Made by a program: the position numbers and the translations under genes. This document shows, one piece after another, positions 49,781 through 59,064 of a stretch of 64,000 bases of DNA (the stretch's first letter is position 1; each line of letters starts with the position of its first letter). Under the pieces are notes generated by a model that saw nothing but the letters and a program-made list of their open reading frames with translations, was not told where the DNA came from and searched no databases. This DNA comes from Paenibacillus periandrae (GTDB taxonomy: Bacteria > Bacillota > Bacilli > Paenibacillales > NBRC-103111), in the NCBI RefSeq assembly GCF_022458865.1, contig NZ_JAJNMU010000022.1, forward strand, positions 62,001 to 126,000. The letters are read 5' to 3'.

Positions 49781-52609
49781 ATGAGAATTAATCACAACTT
49801 AGCAGCAATGAACACGCACCGTCAATTAACGAACAACACAGCAGGCACTAACAAATCTTTGGAGAAATTGTCCTCAGGTTACCGTATTAATCGTGCAGGC
49901 GATGACGCTGCTGGCTTGGCAATTTCCGAAAAAATGCGCGGTCAAATCCGTGGTTTGGATCAAGCTTCCCGTAATGCTCAGGATGCAATCTCTTTGGTAC
50001 AAACAGCAGAAGGCGCAATGAGCACAACCCATAACATTCTTCAACGTATGCGTGAACTTTCCGTACAATCCGCGAATGATACTTCAACTGACTCCGACCG
50101 TGCCCAGCTTCAAAAAGAAGTTGAACAGTTGAAATCCGAAGTTGACCGCATTGCTTATACAACTGAATTTAATACAAAAAAATTGTTGAACGGTAGCTTG
50201 ACTGCAACTAAAGAATTGCAAGGAACGAAGGCTGCTTCTGTTAAGATTGATGCTGCTGATCTGGCTGCATCGGCTGGACAAGCTACTGGGGGAGCTTCGA
50301 TTTCTGAGCGTGGGGCTGTACAGACTGTTACGGGTACTGGATACTCCGATACAGGCTTTAACGCACTGGACGAGAAGGTGAAAATCGTTACTGGTGTTAA
50401 TGATACTTTTGGTTTCACAGTAAACGGTACACAGTTCTCCGGTGGACAAATTGCCGCTTCAACTGGATCAGGTTATACACGGGATGAGTTTGCTAAAGCA
50501 GTAGAAGCAGCAATTAACAATGTATTAACTGCATCAGGAGTAAATGTAGAAATTAATCAGGTTAAAGTTTCGGTTACATCTGACTTTAAGTTGAAGTTAT
50601 CTACAGCTGAAGCTGGCCGTGAAACAGCTTTATCAATTGATGTTCCATCCACTAGTGGCCAATCTGCTCTAGCAGCAATGGGCTTTAATGGTTATCAGAA
50701 TAAAATTGAAAGTACACTTGATTACAGTGCGGGTAAGACATTTATTGATGGTTCCGGTTCTGGCTCATTTACTGTAATATTGGGTGGATTATCTGGTACT
50801 GTTACTTTTGTTTCCGGTCAAGCTTATGATAAAACAGGAATTATTAATAATATTCAAACTCAACTGGATACAGCATTCGGTGCTGGTGTGGTTAAAGTTG
50901 GTGACGCAGATGGCGATGGCAAGATTGAGATTGAATCTTTAGTTAAAGCCAAAACCTTCACACTTTCTGGTACTGCAACTCAAACGGGTGTTGCTGATAT
51001 CTTTGGTGGCACTAACGGAGATTCAGGTGGAATTGTTAACTCCGGTACATCAGTAAAAACAGCTGGAACCAACACAACTCTTGGTTACTCAACAGGTATT
51101 AATATCGCTGCTGGCGTCAATGACCAATTTAATCTTGCTGTTGACGGTGGAGCGGCTGTTACCTTAACATTGTCTGCCAAGCTGTACGCAACCAAACAGG
51201 ATCTGGTAAACGAAATTAATAACCAAATTGGAAGTAACACTGATTTGACAGGTAAAGTTCAAGCGAGTTTGGATGCTTCTAACAAAGTGGTCTTTACTTC
51301 TGTTAAAACAGGTTCCGCGTCTTCGGTAACCGTTTCAGCATCTCCAGCAGCAGATCAAAGTGCACTAGGAGCAATTGGATATGGTCCTTCCGTAGGAGTA
51401 ATTTCTGGATCGGTTGATATCTCATCTGGCTTCAGATTCAGCGGAAGTAACAGTACAGTTGATAACTTCAAGCTGACTGTAGTTCTCGGTAACAAATCAG
51501 CAACGATCAATCTTCTGGATCAACCGAATATTCTGCAAAGTACTTCAGTAGCTTCTGGTAACCAAACTAAGGATTCGATTATCAAGGGTCTACAAGCAGA
51601 ATTGGACAAAGCGTTTGGTAAAGATGCGATTAATGTAAGTACGGTTATATCGGGTGATACGGAAACCCTAAGACTTACTTCAATTACAGCAACCTCCAAA
51701 TTCACTATTACGTCAGCAATAGGTGCGGGTTCTGGTGCATCTGCTCTATTTAATGCAACAGGTTCAGGTGCGGGAGTGTTGGGTACGACACCGACAAATG
51801 TTACTACAACAGGAGTCGATGCCGTTGACAATACGCTTGCAACGAACACATTGTTAAGCAATTTGACTGATAAAGATAACAATAATCTTGGATTAACATC
51901 CGGTAATGTTATTACTTTTACAGGAACCCAAAATGGTAAGGAATTCAAGTCCACCTTGACACTTGATTCGAATTCCACAATTGGCGATTTGCTAGGTAAT
52001 ATCCGCGCGGTTCCAGCTTTTGCAGGAGCTTCCGTTGCCCTTGACCTTGCCAAAGGAACAATCAACATTACTGGTAAAAACGGTGAGAAATATGATTTGA
52101 GCAATTTAAAGCTGCAAGCTCAAAAATCGGCTGTTGATACTACCGCAGTCGGTAATTTCAACAGAGCCTTTGGTTCTTTCGAAGTTACTCAAAAAGCACA
52201 AGATGCTGCTACTGATTCTTCCCTAAGCATGCAAATTGGTGCTAACCAAGGTCAAACTGTTGCTCTTGATATTAATAATATTGATGCCAGCACATTGAAA
52301 ATCTCTAATGTTGACGTAAGTACAAAAGAGGGTGCTCAATCTGCAATCAGTGTTGTTAATAACGCAATTGAATCTGTATCCCAAGAGCGCGCTAAGCTTG
52401 GAGCCATTCAAAACCGTTTGGAGTACACAATCAACAACCTGGGAACATCTTCGGAAAACTTGACAGCATCCGAGTCCCGTATCCGCGATGTGGATATGGC
52501 GAAGGAAATGATGGACTTCACCAAGAACAACATCCTTTCTCAAGCAGCTCAAGCAATGTTAGCTCAAGCGAATCAACAGCCGCAAGGCGTTCTTCAACTC
52601 CTTCGTTAA
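49781..52609 (+). CDS. hag: Large flagellin with repeated central modules (first copy)
   Basis: This is the main filament subunit candidate. The 942-residue protein has typical D0/D1 ends: MRINHNLAAMNTHRQL, LSSGYRINRAGDDAAGLAIS, and at the C-terminus SRIRDVDMAKEMMDFTKNNI then NQQPQGVLQLLR. Between them (about 190-800) is a 600-residue exposed insert. It reads as an A-B-A-B series: A about 199-305 and 431-535 (GVNDxF through SALxAxG), B about 319-413 and 544-663 (VxLG through LDxAFG). A fifth module is at about 680-795. Bacillus subtilis Hag is near 300 residues, so this is about three times larger. ATG 49781 follows AAGGAGTG. Confidence 0.95.
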   Translation: MRINHNLAAMNTHRQLTNNTAGTNKSLEKLSSGYRINRAGDDAAGLAISEKMRGQIRGLDQASRNAQDAISLVQTAEGAMSTTHNILQRMRELSVQSANDTSTDSDRAQLQKEVEQLKSEVDRIAYTTEFNTKKLLNGSLTATKELQGTKAASVKIDAADLAASAGQATGGASISERGAVQTVTGTGYSDTGFNALDEKVKIVTGVNDTFGFTVNGTQFSGGQIAASTGSGYTRDEFAKAVEAAINNVLTASGVNVEINQVKVSVTSDFKLKLSTAEAGRETALSIDVPSTSGQSALAAMGFNGYQNKIESTLDYSAGKTFIDGSGSGSFTVILGGLSGTVTFVSGQAYDKTGIINNIQTQLDTAFGAGVVKVGDADGDGKIEIESLVKAKTFTLSGTATQTGVADIFGGTNGDSGGIVNSGTSVKTAGTNTTLGYSTGINIAAGVNDQFNLAVDGGAAVTLTLSAKLYATKQDLVNEINNQIGSNTDLTGKVQASLDASNKVVFTSVKTGSASSVTVSASPAADQSALGAIGYGPSVGVISGSVDISSGFRFSGSNSTVDNFKLTVVLGNKSATINLLDQPNILQSTSVASGNQTKDSIIKGLQAELDKAFGKDAINVSTVISGDTETLRLTSITATSKFTITSAIGAGSGASALFNATGSGAGVLGTTPTNVTTTGVDAVDNTLATNTLLSNLTDKDNNNLGLTSGNVITFTGTQNGKEFKSTLTLDSNSTIGDLLGNIRAVPAFAGASVALDLAKGTINITGKNGEKYDLSNLKLQAQKSAVDTTAVGNFNRAFGSFEVTQKAQDAATDSSLSMQIGANQGQTVALDINNIDASTLKISNVDVSTKEGAQSAISVVNNAIESVSQERAKLGAIQNRLEYTINNLGTSSENLTASESRIRDVDMAKEMMDFTKNNILSQAAQAMLAQANQQPQGVLQLLR

Positions 52610-52625
52610 TCTTTGACACCAGGCG

Positions 52626-52654
52626 AAAGACTCTAGAGATTTCTAGAGTCTTTT
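52626..52654 (+). terminator. Terminator between the two flagellins
   Basis: GACTCTAGA (52629-52637), loop GATT, TCTAGAGTC (52642-52650) perfect stem, then TTTT. Read-through to the second copy would be partial. Confidence 0.75.
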
Positions 52655-52718
52655 CCTGTATATGCTTACGTGGCGATTTAATTCCACAGAAGTGGTCTGA
52701 AGGGAGAAGGGGAGCGGC

Positions 52719-55538
52719 ATGAGAATAAATCATAATATGTCGGCAATCAATACGCATCGACAATTTACAGATAATAACCAGGCTGTACAGAAATCAGTAG
52801 AACGATTATCTTCGGGATATCGTATTAACCGCGCAGGTGATGATGCAGCTGGCTTGGCTATTTCAGAGAAGATGCGTGGGCAAATTCGAGGTTTGGACCA
52901 AGCATCCCGTAATGCGCAGGATGCCATCTCATTGATCCAGACAACCGAGGCGGCTTTAAGTACAACACATAGTGTATTGCAGAGGATGAGGGAGTTGGCT
53001 GTCCAATCGTCCAACGATTCCAATACCGATTCCGATAGACTGCAGGTTCAAAAAGAAATGGATCAGCTTAAACAAGAGATCGACAGGATTGCATATACAT
53101 CAGAGTTTAATACGAAGAAGCTATTAAATGGAAGTTTATCGGCTGCCAAGAATCTACAGGGTACAAAGGTAGTTTCGAACGCTATAGATGCGGCTGACCT
53201 AATGGGAACAGCAGGCCAGGCGATAGGTGGCAGTTCTATTACGGAAAGAGGAACTGTGCAGACGATTACCGGCTATGGATACTCGGAGACGGCTTTCAAT
53301 GCATTGGATAAGAAAATTAGAATCATCACAGGTGTAAATGATAATTTCACATTTAACATTAATGGTGCAACTACTGTATCCGGTGCATTCATTGCAGCAA
53401 GTACGGGATCAGGGTATACCCAGGAAGAGTTCAGCAAAGCAATCGAACAAGCGATTAATACAGCATTAAAGCAATCAGGGCTGTATGTGGAAAAGAACCA
53501 GGTGCAAGTATCGGTCATTGATGGCAAACTTCAAATCATGACCAAGGAAGCAGGAGACCAAACTATTTTTTCAATAGGTTCTGGTTCATTTAATCGATCT
53601 GCTTTATCTGCGATGGGCTTCAGGGGCTATCAGGATAAAGTTGGGGGAATCATGGATGCGAGTGCTGGAATCAATATTACGAGTGGTGCAACCTCAGGGC
53701 AGTTTGTTGTAAACCTTGGAAGTGGCACTGCTACCATTACACTTGCTGATAATACGAACTATTCCTTTGAAGAATTGAAATCAGAGATACAGAGGCAATT
53801 GAATACTGCTTTTGGGGAAAACGCTATTCGGGTAGGTAGTAGCTCGGGGAAATTGGAGTTATCCTCTCTTGTTAAGACTGATCTTTTTAATGTTTCTGGG
53901 GCAGCAGGTCTCACGAATATTTTTGGTCTTTCAACGAATACCTCAGGTGGAATTATTCAATCGGGTTCTGTGATCTCACATGAGGGATTGAATTCTACTT
54001 TGGGCTATTCCGATGGAATTTTCATTGCTTCCGGGGTTAACGATCAGTTCAGGCTAGCAGTAGATGGAGGCGAGTTACGCACCATAACATTAGCATCCAA
54101 GCTTTATACCACCAAGGAACAGCTAATCAGTGAGATTAATAACCAGATTGGGGCAGACGTTTCATTGACGGGTAAAGTGCAGGCTCGTCTTTCTGCCGAC
54201 AACAAAGTGGAGTTTGAATCGGTGTCTACAGGCTCTAACTCCTCAGTGACGATTGTTAATCCGGAAGCAGATGACCGAAGTGCCTTAGGTGCATTGGGGT
54301 TCGGTGCTGTTGCAGGTAATATCTCAGGAACTGTTAACATCGCAGGTGGTGTAAGCTTGAGTGGTCTTGGAAACAACCTGGATCAGTACAAGCTGAATAT
54401 TGTTTTGGGAAATAAATCAGCGACCATAAACTTGCTGGATCAGGCGAACATAGAAAGAGCAACGACCACAGGCTCCGGGCTTACGACGAGAGATGCGGTC
54501 GTCAAAGGTTTGCAAGCGGAGTTGGATAAAGCGTTTGGTTCAGGGGCTATCCATGTATCAACCAGTGTCAGTGGTCTTAACGAGACATTGCGCTTAACGA
54601 CAGTAACCGCCGCATCGAAGTTTTCTATAAGTTCAATTGCAGGGGCATCGGGTGCAAATGCGTTATTTGATACCTCATTAGTTGCCGGGGCTAAGATAAC
54701 AGCGGCTGTAGGTACAACACCAACGAACAGAGTTATTACAGGTACTGACAATGTTGACCGTACACTCTCAACGAGTACGAGGTTAGCTGATCTGATTGAT
54801 GATAACCATAATAATCTGGGTCTGGAAACGGGTAATGTAATTACATTTACCGGTACGCAAGGAGGCAAGGGCTTTAGTGCATCATTTGTGGTAAAGGATC
54901 AATCGACCATTGGAGACATAACGGCATTAATGAGATCTGTAGAAGCGTTTCAAGGTGCTTCAGTAGGATTGGATTTAAAAAAAGGTGCTATCAGCATTGA
55001 TGGTAAACAAGGTGCTCAGTATGATTTGAGCAATTTGGTGCTATCAGCAACTAAATCAGCTACCGATTCTACCCCTGTTGGTGGATTTAATCGACCATTT
55101 GGGGAGTTTCATGTTACTCAACAGGCTCAGGATGCGACGAAGAATACATCTCTGTTGGTCCAGGTTGGTGCAAATCAAGGCATTGTTGATTCCATCAATG
55201 TGAATAGTGCGGATACAACATCGTTAAGACTCACTCATATTGATGTCAGCACAGCTTCAAGTGCTCGTTGGGCTATTTCCGTCATCGACAATGCCATAGA
55301 ACGGGTTTCTGATGAGCGTGCTACACTGGGTGCTATTCAGAATCGCTTGGAAAATACGGTTTATAATCTAAGTGTATTTTCTGAGAACTTGACATCTTCG
55401 GAATCCAGGATTAGGGATGTAGATATGGCTAGAGAAACAATGTCCTTTGCAAAAAATAATATACTATCTGAAGCATCAAAAGCCATGCTGGCTCAAGCCA
55501 ATCAGCAATCTAAAAGTGTTTTGATGCTGTTGGGGTAG
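52719..55538 (+). CDS. Large flagellin, second copy
   Basis: A 939-residue paralogue of the preceding flagellin with the same layout: D0/D1 N-terminus MRINHNMSAINTHRQF, central A-B-A-B modules (A about 196 and 424, B about 322 and 553), last module about 683-797, then D1/D0. Differences from copy 1 are spread across the whole length. The end reads NQQSKSVLMLLG in place of NQQPQGVLQLLR, and ARWAISVIDNAIE replaces AQSAISVVNNAIE. Codons are less biased than in copy 1, suggesting lower expression. ATG 52719 follows AGGGAGAAGGGGAG. No CsrA-like hairpin is seen in its leader. Intact frame, so presumably functional, perhaps a minor or alternative filament protein. Confidence 0.92.
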   Translation: MRINHNMSAINTHRQFTDNNQAVQKSVERLSSGYRINRAGDDAAGLAISEKMRGQIRGLDQASRNAQDAISLIQTTEAALSTTHSVLQRMRELAVQSSNDSNTDSDRLQVQKEMDQLKQEIDRIAYTSEFNTKKLLNGSLSAAKNLQGTKVVSNAIDAADLMGTAGQAIGGSSITERGTVQTITGYGYSETAFNALDKKIRIITGVNDNFTFNINGATTVSGAFIAASTGSGYTQEEFSKAIEQAINTALKQSGLYVEKNQVQVSVIDGKLQIMTKEAGDQTIFSIGSGSFNRSALSAMGFRGYQDKVGGIMDASAGINITSGATSGQFVVNLGSGTATITLADNTNYSFEELKSEIQRQLNTAFGENAIRVGSSSGKLELSSLVKTDLFNVSGAAGLTNIFGLSTNTSGGIIQSGSVISHEGLNSTLGYSDGIFIASGVNDQFRLAVDGGELRTITLASKLYTTKEQLISEINNQIGADVSLTGKVQARLSADNKVEFESVSTGSNSSVTIVNPEADDRSALGALGFGAVAGNISGTVNIAGGVSLSGLGNNLDQYKLNIVLGNKSATINLLDQANIERATTTGSGLTTRDAVVKGLQAELDKAFGSGAIHVSTSVSGLNETLRLTTVTAASKFSISSIAGASGANALFDTSLVAGAKITAAVGTTPTNRVITGTDNVDRTLSTSTRLADLIDDNHNNLGLETGNVITFTGTQGGKGFSASFVVKDQSTIGDITALMRSVEAFQGASVGLDLKKGAISIDGKQGAQYDLSNLVLSATKSATDSTPVGGFNRPFGEFHVTQQAQDATKNTSLLVQVGANQGIVDSINVNSADTTSLRLTHIDVSTASSARWAISVIDNAIERVSDERATLGAIQNRLENTVYNLSVFSENLTSSESRIRDVDMARETMSFAKNNILSEASKAMLAQANQQSKSVLMLLG

Positions 55539-55545
55539 CCCTTTT

Positions 55546-55610
55546 AATAAACAAATAAATAAAGAGATTCCAAAGAAGTCCCATGGAATCTCTTTATTTA
55601 TTTGTTTATT
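55546..55610. terminator. 27-bp perfect inverted repeat, bidirectional terminator
   Basis: The arms at 55546-55572 and 55584-55610 are exact reverse complements over 27 bp around an 11-base loop; the A-rich start and T-rich end make it work as a terminator on both strands. It separates the flagellins from the modification island. Confidence 0.85.
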
Positions 55611-55616
55611 CAGAAT

Positions 55617-55775
55617 TTAATGAACCGGAATCATAACAATTAATTTATGGGGGTAAGAGACTTCATTATTAATATCTAAAATTCGGTTCATAGAATAAGC
55701 AAGCTCATAGCGATTTTTTGTGGTTTCATCAATTATTTTGTTAACTAAATGGTTTGTAAAGTTGTGAGTAGATAT
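55617..55775 (-). pseudogene. Possible reverse-strand gene remnant
   Basis: Reading the - strand to the TAA at 55619-55617 gives 52 codons containing VNKIIDETTKNRYELAYSMN and ending HKLIVMIPVH. There is no start codon with a ribosome binding site and an in-frame TGA lies just upstream (+ strand TCA 55776-55778). I do not recognise a family. It could be chance in AT-rich DNA. Confidence 0.2.
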
Positions 55776-55881
55776 TCAAATTTTAGTAATTAATGCATTC
55801 TCATCATTCTGTTCAAGTTTAAGGAAAAAAATTTCAAGAGCAACGGAGAATAATTTTCCTCTATTGATTTTTGTGAAAAAT

Positions 55882-55889
55882 GCCGATAT
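55882..55889 (+). promoter_or_regulatory. Sigma-D type -10 box of the modification island
   Basis: GCCGATAT is an exact match to the sigma-D -10. The expected -35 position holds TTGA or nearby ATTG where TAAA is the consensus, so the -35 is weak. The box lies 36 bases before ATG 55926. Confidence 0.55.
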
Positions 55890-55925
55890 AAGTACTTATT
55901 GAAGATTATTGGGGGACATACTATT

Positions 55926-56489
55926 ATGATAGTAACAATTAATGAAAAAAGGTACAGTTTTACACAAGATGAACAGGGGGTTAAAGAGTTATTTGAGACT
56001 ATAACCAAACTAGAACAAGAGACGAAATTAATCTTTGATCATATGAGTGTAAATGGAAGCCAGTTATATAATAAGGAATTAGATTTAGACTTGCTAACTG
56101 AGGAGTTATTAGAAATAGAAGTTGCACTTTTCTCAAAAGAGGAGCAAGTTGATAGCCTTAAGCAAAGTACAAATGAGTATGTAACAGGAGCTACACCCAT
56201 TATTTTGGACCTATCCGAAGATTTTTATAGAACTCCTTCAGTCGAGGCATGGAACCAATTAACGGTATTATTCGATTCTCTGGGCTGGGTATCAGATGTT
56301 CTCTCTCTTCTAGAGCAGAATGTAACTTCACCAGAAAATATTAAGATAATTGAATTGAAAAAGGAATTAATTCAAAATGTTGAAGAGCTTCAAGAGGCCT
56401 TGAACAATAAAGATCATATTATGATCGGAGATATTCTAAAATATGAAACTAGCAAAATATACTCAGGTATAGCGGAATACACCCAATGA
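55926..56489 (+). CDS. Unknown 187-residue acidic helical protein
   Basis: I do not recognise this gene. It encodes a cytoplasmic, acidic, strongly helical protein with no signal peptide or Cys motif. The first 30 residues look like a beta-hairpin (IVTINEKRYSFTQDEQGV), followed by long helices (about 22-85 and 95-187), with SEDFYRTPSVEAWNQLTVLF and VSDVLSLLEQN in the middle. ATG 55926 follows TTGGGGGAC. The stop overlaps the Maf-type gene (ATGA), so the two are translationally linked. The sigma-D type -10 upstream ties it to flagella. A chaperone or adaptor for flagellin or for the glycosyltransferase is one possible role (inference only). Confidence 0.75.
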   Translation: MIVTINEKRYSFTQDEQGVKELFETITKLEQETKLIFDHMSVNGSQLYNKELDLDLLTEELLEIEVALFSKEEQVDSLKQSTNEYVTGATPIILDLSEDFYRTPSVEAWNQLTVLFDSLGWVSDVLSLLEQNVTSPENIKIIELKKELIQNVEELQEALNNKDHIMIGDILKYETSKIYSGIAEYTQ

Positions 56490-59059
56490 TAAATCAGGAA
56501 AAGAGAGATAACATGATTCTTATTGATAATGTGGCGTACCTTAAAAAAAAATACTCTAATATCATCAATTTTTACGAGTCGGTAGAAGATCAATTGCAGT
56601 TAGAGCACTTAACGGTAGTTACTTCCAAGAGTGGATTGCCTACTCTTGAGATAGTCAACGACAATAGTAAGTCTCTCTTACACAGTAAGTACGACCCTAA
56701 AGAAGAAGCGTCCTATTGGATTCGTGAGTATGAGAATCAGATCCATGAGTATGATCATTTGTTTTTTTATGGTATCGGTTTTGCTTATCATGTTGAACTG
56801 CTAATGGAACGCTATCCGGATAAGACTTATTCTTTATATGAACCTGATATCAGCATATTGTATAAGTATTTATCAATGCGAAGTCTTTCTGAGCTACCCC
56901 TTAAACAGTTGAAAAACTTTTACGTAGACTACATGCCTGCTTTTACAGCAATAAACGTCTCTCAATTTGTTGAGAATATGCAAGAGAAAGTACTCGTTAT
57001 CACACACCCTGTATATACAAGGATTTATGCAGAAAAAGTAAAAGGATTTGAGAAGCAATTTAAGGAAACCATTGCTACGCGGAGGTCTACATTAAATACT
57101 AATGTTGCTTACGAAAAGTTGTGGAGCGTTAATAGCTTGCATAATTTTTATAAGGTATTGGAGACAACCAATATTTTTCAATACAAACAATATTTCGAAG
57201 GTAAGCCAGTCATTATGGTAGCTGCAGGCCCCTCGCTTGAAGATGAAATTGAGAACCTTCGTGAAATAAAGGAAAAAGGGTTGGCCTACATCTTCACGGT
57301 AGGATCTGCGAATAAAGCTTTAATTACTCAAGGGATTTATCCTGATGCTATTTGCACATATGATCCTAACACATACAATCACTTGGCATACGAGGAAATT
57401 ATAACTAATCAAATCAAAGAAATTCCTATGATATTTGGAACTAGCGTGGGGTATAAAACCGTTGAGCTTTATCCGGGTCCTATGCTTTATATGGTTACAA
57501 ACCAAGATACAGTTTCACAGTTTTATTTTAAGGATCAACATCTGGCAGAAAATGATCAGATTGTTGCAGATGCGCCTACAATTGCTATTGTTACACTTCA
57601 GCTTCTTTATAAATTAGGTTTTAGTCGGATTATACTAGCAGGTCAAAACTTTTCTTATCGGAACAATCAATACTACGCTAAGGGGATCAAGTATCAATAT
57701 AGACAGAGTGAGGAATTGAGTGAAGCAGAGAAGGCTAACTTAATTATGATTGAAAGTGTTGACGGCTCGGAAGTCCCAACTGTAGCTAGTCATGATATGG
57801 CTCGCAAGCAGATGGAGTCAATTATTTCTAATTATAGGGAGCAATATGGCTCTGAAATATATAATACAACTCAGGGTGGAGCTAAGATTGAAGGGGCGCC
57901 ATTCAAGTCCTTACTGGAGATTACCGACGAATTCTTAACCGAATCTATCGTTGAGAAGGAATGGTACAAGAAGGCGACTCCCGCTTTCGATACTGTTCAA
58001 TTATTGAAGCAGTCCAGACTTATGTATGAAAAGTATGAAGTATTTCCTAAGTTTTACAACGATGCAATAAAGCAACTCAAAAAGATGGATACTTTAGTTA
58101 AGGTTAAAGGGGCATCTCAACTTAGTAAACAATTTCCAAAGCTTGATAAGATTTTCAAAAGTATGTTTAAAAACGAATATTACGATGTCTTTATCCGACC
58201 TATGAGTAGAAATCAATTACAATATTTAAATTTGGCCTCACAAGAAATTAGAACCGAAATGGATATTTATAAAAAGGCTGAAAAAACCATCACTGCATTT
58301 ACTCAATTTTTGGCTAATATACAGAAACTTTATACAGAAATTGAATTTTTGTTCAATAGTCTGACCAAGATTATTGAATATACCGCACAAGAGAATCAGG
58401 AGATAGAGAATGCTGGAGGAGATAAAGGATTGAAACAGGAACACCTTTGGACAAGTGATTTCGGAGCACTTTACACTGAAAGAAATATATACTCGACCAA
58501 TGAATTAGATGATGCCTATAAGACTGACTATGGTGTAACACGTACAGAACTCAACCAGAGGTTTCTGGATGGGGTACAGATAGAATCGATTCTTGAAGTT
58601 GGTTGTAATGTAGGAAATCAGTTGAGAGTGTTACAAGATATGGGGCAAGACAAGCTTTATGGAATTGAGTTACAGTCATATGCAGTCGAGAAAGCCAAAG
58701 AACTAACAAAAAATATTAATATTATTCAAGCCAATGCTTTTGATGTTCCTTTCCGTGACCGATATTTTAGTATGGTCTTCACGAGTGGGGTGTTGATTCA
58801 TATTTCACCGGATAATCTCCCGAAAATTATGAGCGAAATGTATAGAATGACGGACCGTTACATTTGGGGCTTTGAATATTATGCAGAGCAGTTGCAAGAA
58901 ATTGCATACCGTGGTCATGATCAAGCAATGTGGAAAGCAGATTACGCCAGAATGTTTATGGACATGTACCCAGATCTGGAATTAGTTAAGTTTGAGAAAG
59001 TTAAATATGTAAATTCGGATAATGTCGATGCGATGTATTTGCTGGAGAAGAAGGGATAG
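56486..59059 (+). CDS. Maf-type flagellin glycosyltransferase (DUF115) fused to a methyltransferase
   Basis: An 857-residue two-part protein. The first 640 residues are a motility accessory factor: the DUF115/MptE-like core (about 225-400) includes GKPVIMVAAGPSLEDEIENL, TVGSANKALITQGIYPDAIC and ILAGQNFSYRNNQYYAKG. Maf proteins transfer nonulosonic acids such as pseudaminic or legionaminic acid to flagellin. The last 190 residues (about 670-857) are a SAM-dependent methyltransferase resembling the pseudaminic-acid-associated methylase family: ILEVGCNVGNQLRVLQ, NAFDVPFRDRYFSMVFTSGV and YYAEQLQEIAYRGHDQAMWK. ATG 56486 overlaps the upstream stop; ATG 56513 near AGGAAAAGAGAG is an alternative. It may transfer and then methylate a flagellin sugar, inferred from the fusion. 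Confidence 0.88.
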   Translation: MINQEKRDNMILIDNVAYLKKKYSNIINFYESVEDQLQLEHLTVVTSKSGLPTLEIVNDNSKSLLHSKYDPKEEASYWIREYENQIHEYDHLFFYGIGFAYHVELLMERYPDKTYSLYEPDISILYKYLSMRSLSELPLKQLKNFYVDYMPAFTAINVSQFVENMQEKVLVITHPVYTRIYAEKVKGFEKQFKETIATRRSTLNTNVAYEKLWSVNSLHNFYKVLETTNIFQYKQYFEGKPVIMVAAGPSLEDEIENLREIKEKGLAYIFTVGSANKALITQGIYPDAICTYDPNTYNHLAYEEIITNQIKEIPMIFGTSVGYKTVELYPGPMLYMVTNQDTVSQFYFKDQHLAENDQIVADAPTIAIVTLQLLYKLGFSRIILAGQNFSYRNNQYYAKGIKYQYRQSEELSEAEKANLIMIESVDGSEVPTVASHDMARKQMESIISNYREQYGSEIYNTTQGGAKIEGAPFKSLLEITDEFLTESIVEKEWYKKATPAFDTVQLLKQSRLMYEKYEVFPKFYNDAIKQLKKMDTLVKVKGASQLSKQFPKLDKIFKSMFKNEYYDVFIRPMSRNQLQYLNLASQEIRTEMDIYKKAEKTITAFTQFLANIQKLYTEIEFLFNSLTKIIEYTAQENQEIENAGGDKGLKQEHLWTSDFGALYTERNIYSTNELDDAYKTDYGVTRTELNQRFLDGVQIESILEVGCNVGNQLRVLQDMGQDKLYGIELQSYAVEKAKELTKNINIIQANAFDVPFRDRYFSMVFTSGVLIHISPDNLPKIMSEMYRMTDRYIWGFEYYAEQLQEIAYRGHDQAMWKADYARMFMDMYPDLELVKFEKVKYVNSDNVDAMYLLEKKG

Positions 59060-59064
59060 ATTTT

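Larger units (their letters stand above)
55611..55925. other. Non-coding gap ahead of the modification island
   Basis: About 315 AT-rich bases with no + strand gene. On the - strand, 55617-55775 is an open run of 52 codons without a good start, protein-like in make-up (ETTKNRYELAYSMNRIL) and preceded by an in-frame TGA; it may be a decayed gene end or chance. Near the right edge is a sigma-D type -10 box. Confidence 0.4.

Noticed and set aside
51520..52104. Long reverse-strand reading frame of 194 codons inside the first flagellin
   Set aside because: It is antisense to well-conserved flagellin coding sequence, is dominated by residues mirrored from flagellin codons, and has no ribosome binding site.
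54440..54868. Reverse-strand frame of 142 codons in the second flagellin
   Set aside because: Same antisense effect as in copy 1; no independent evidence.
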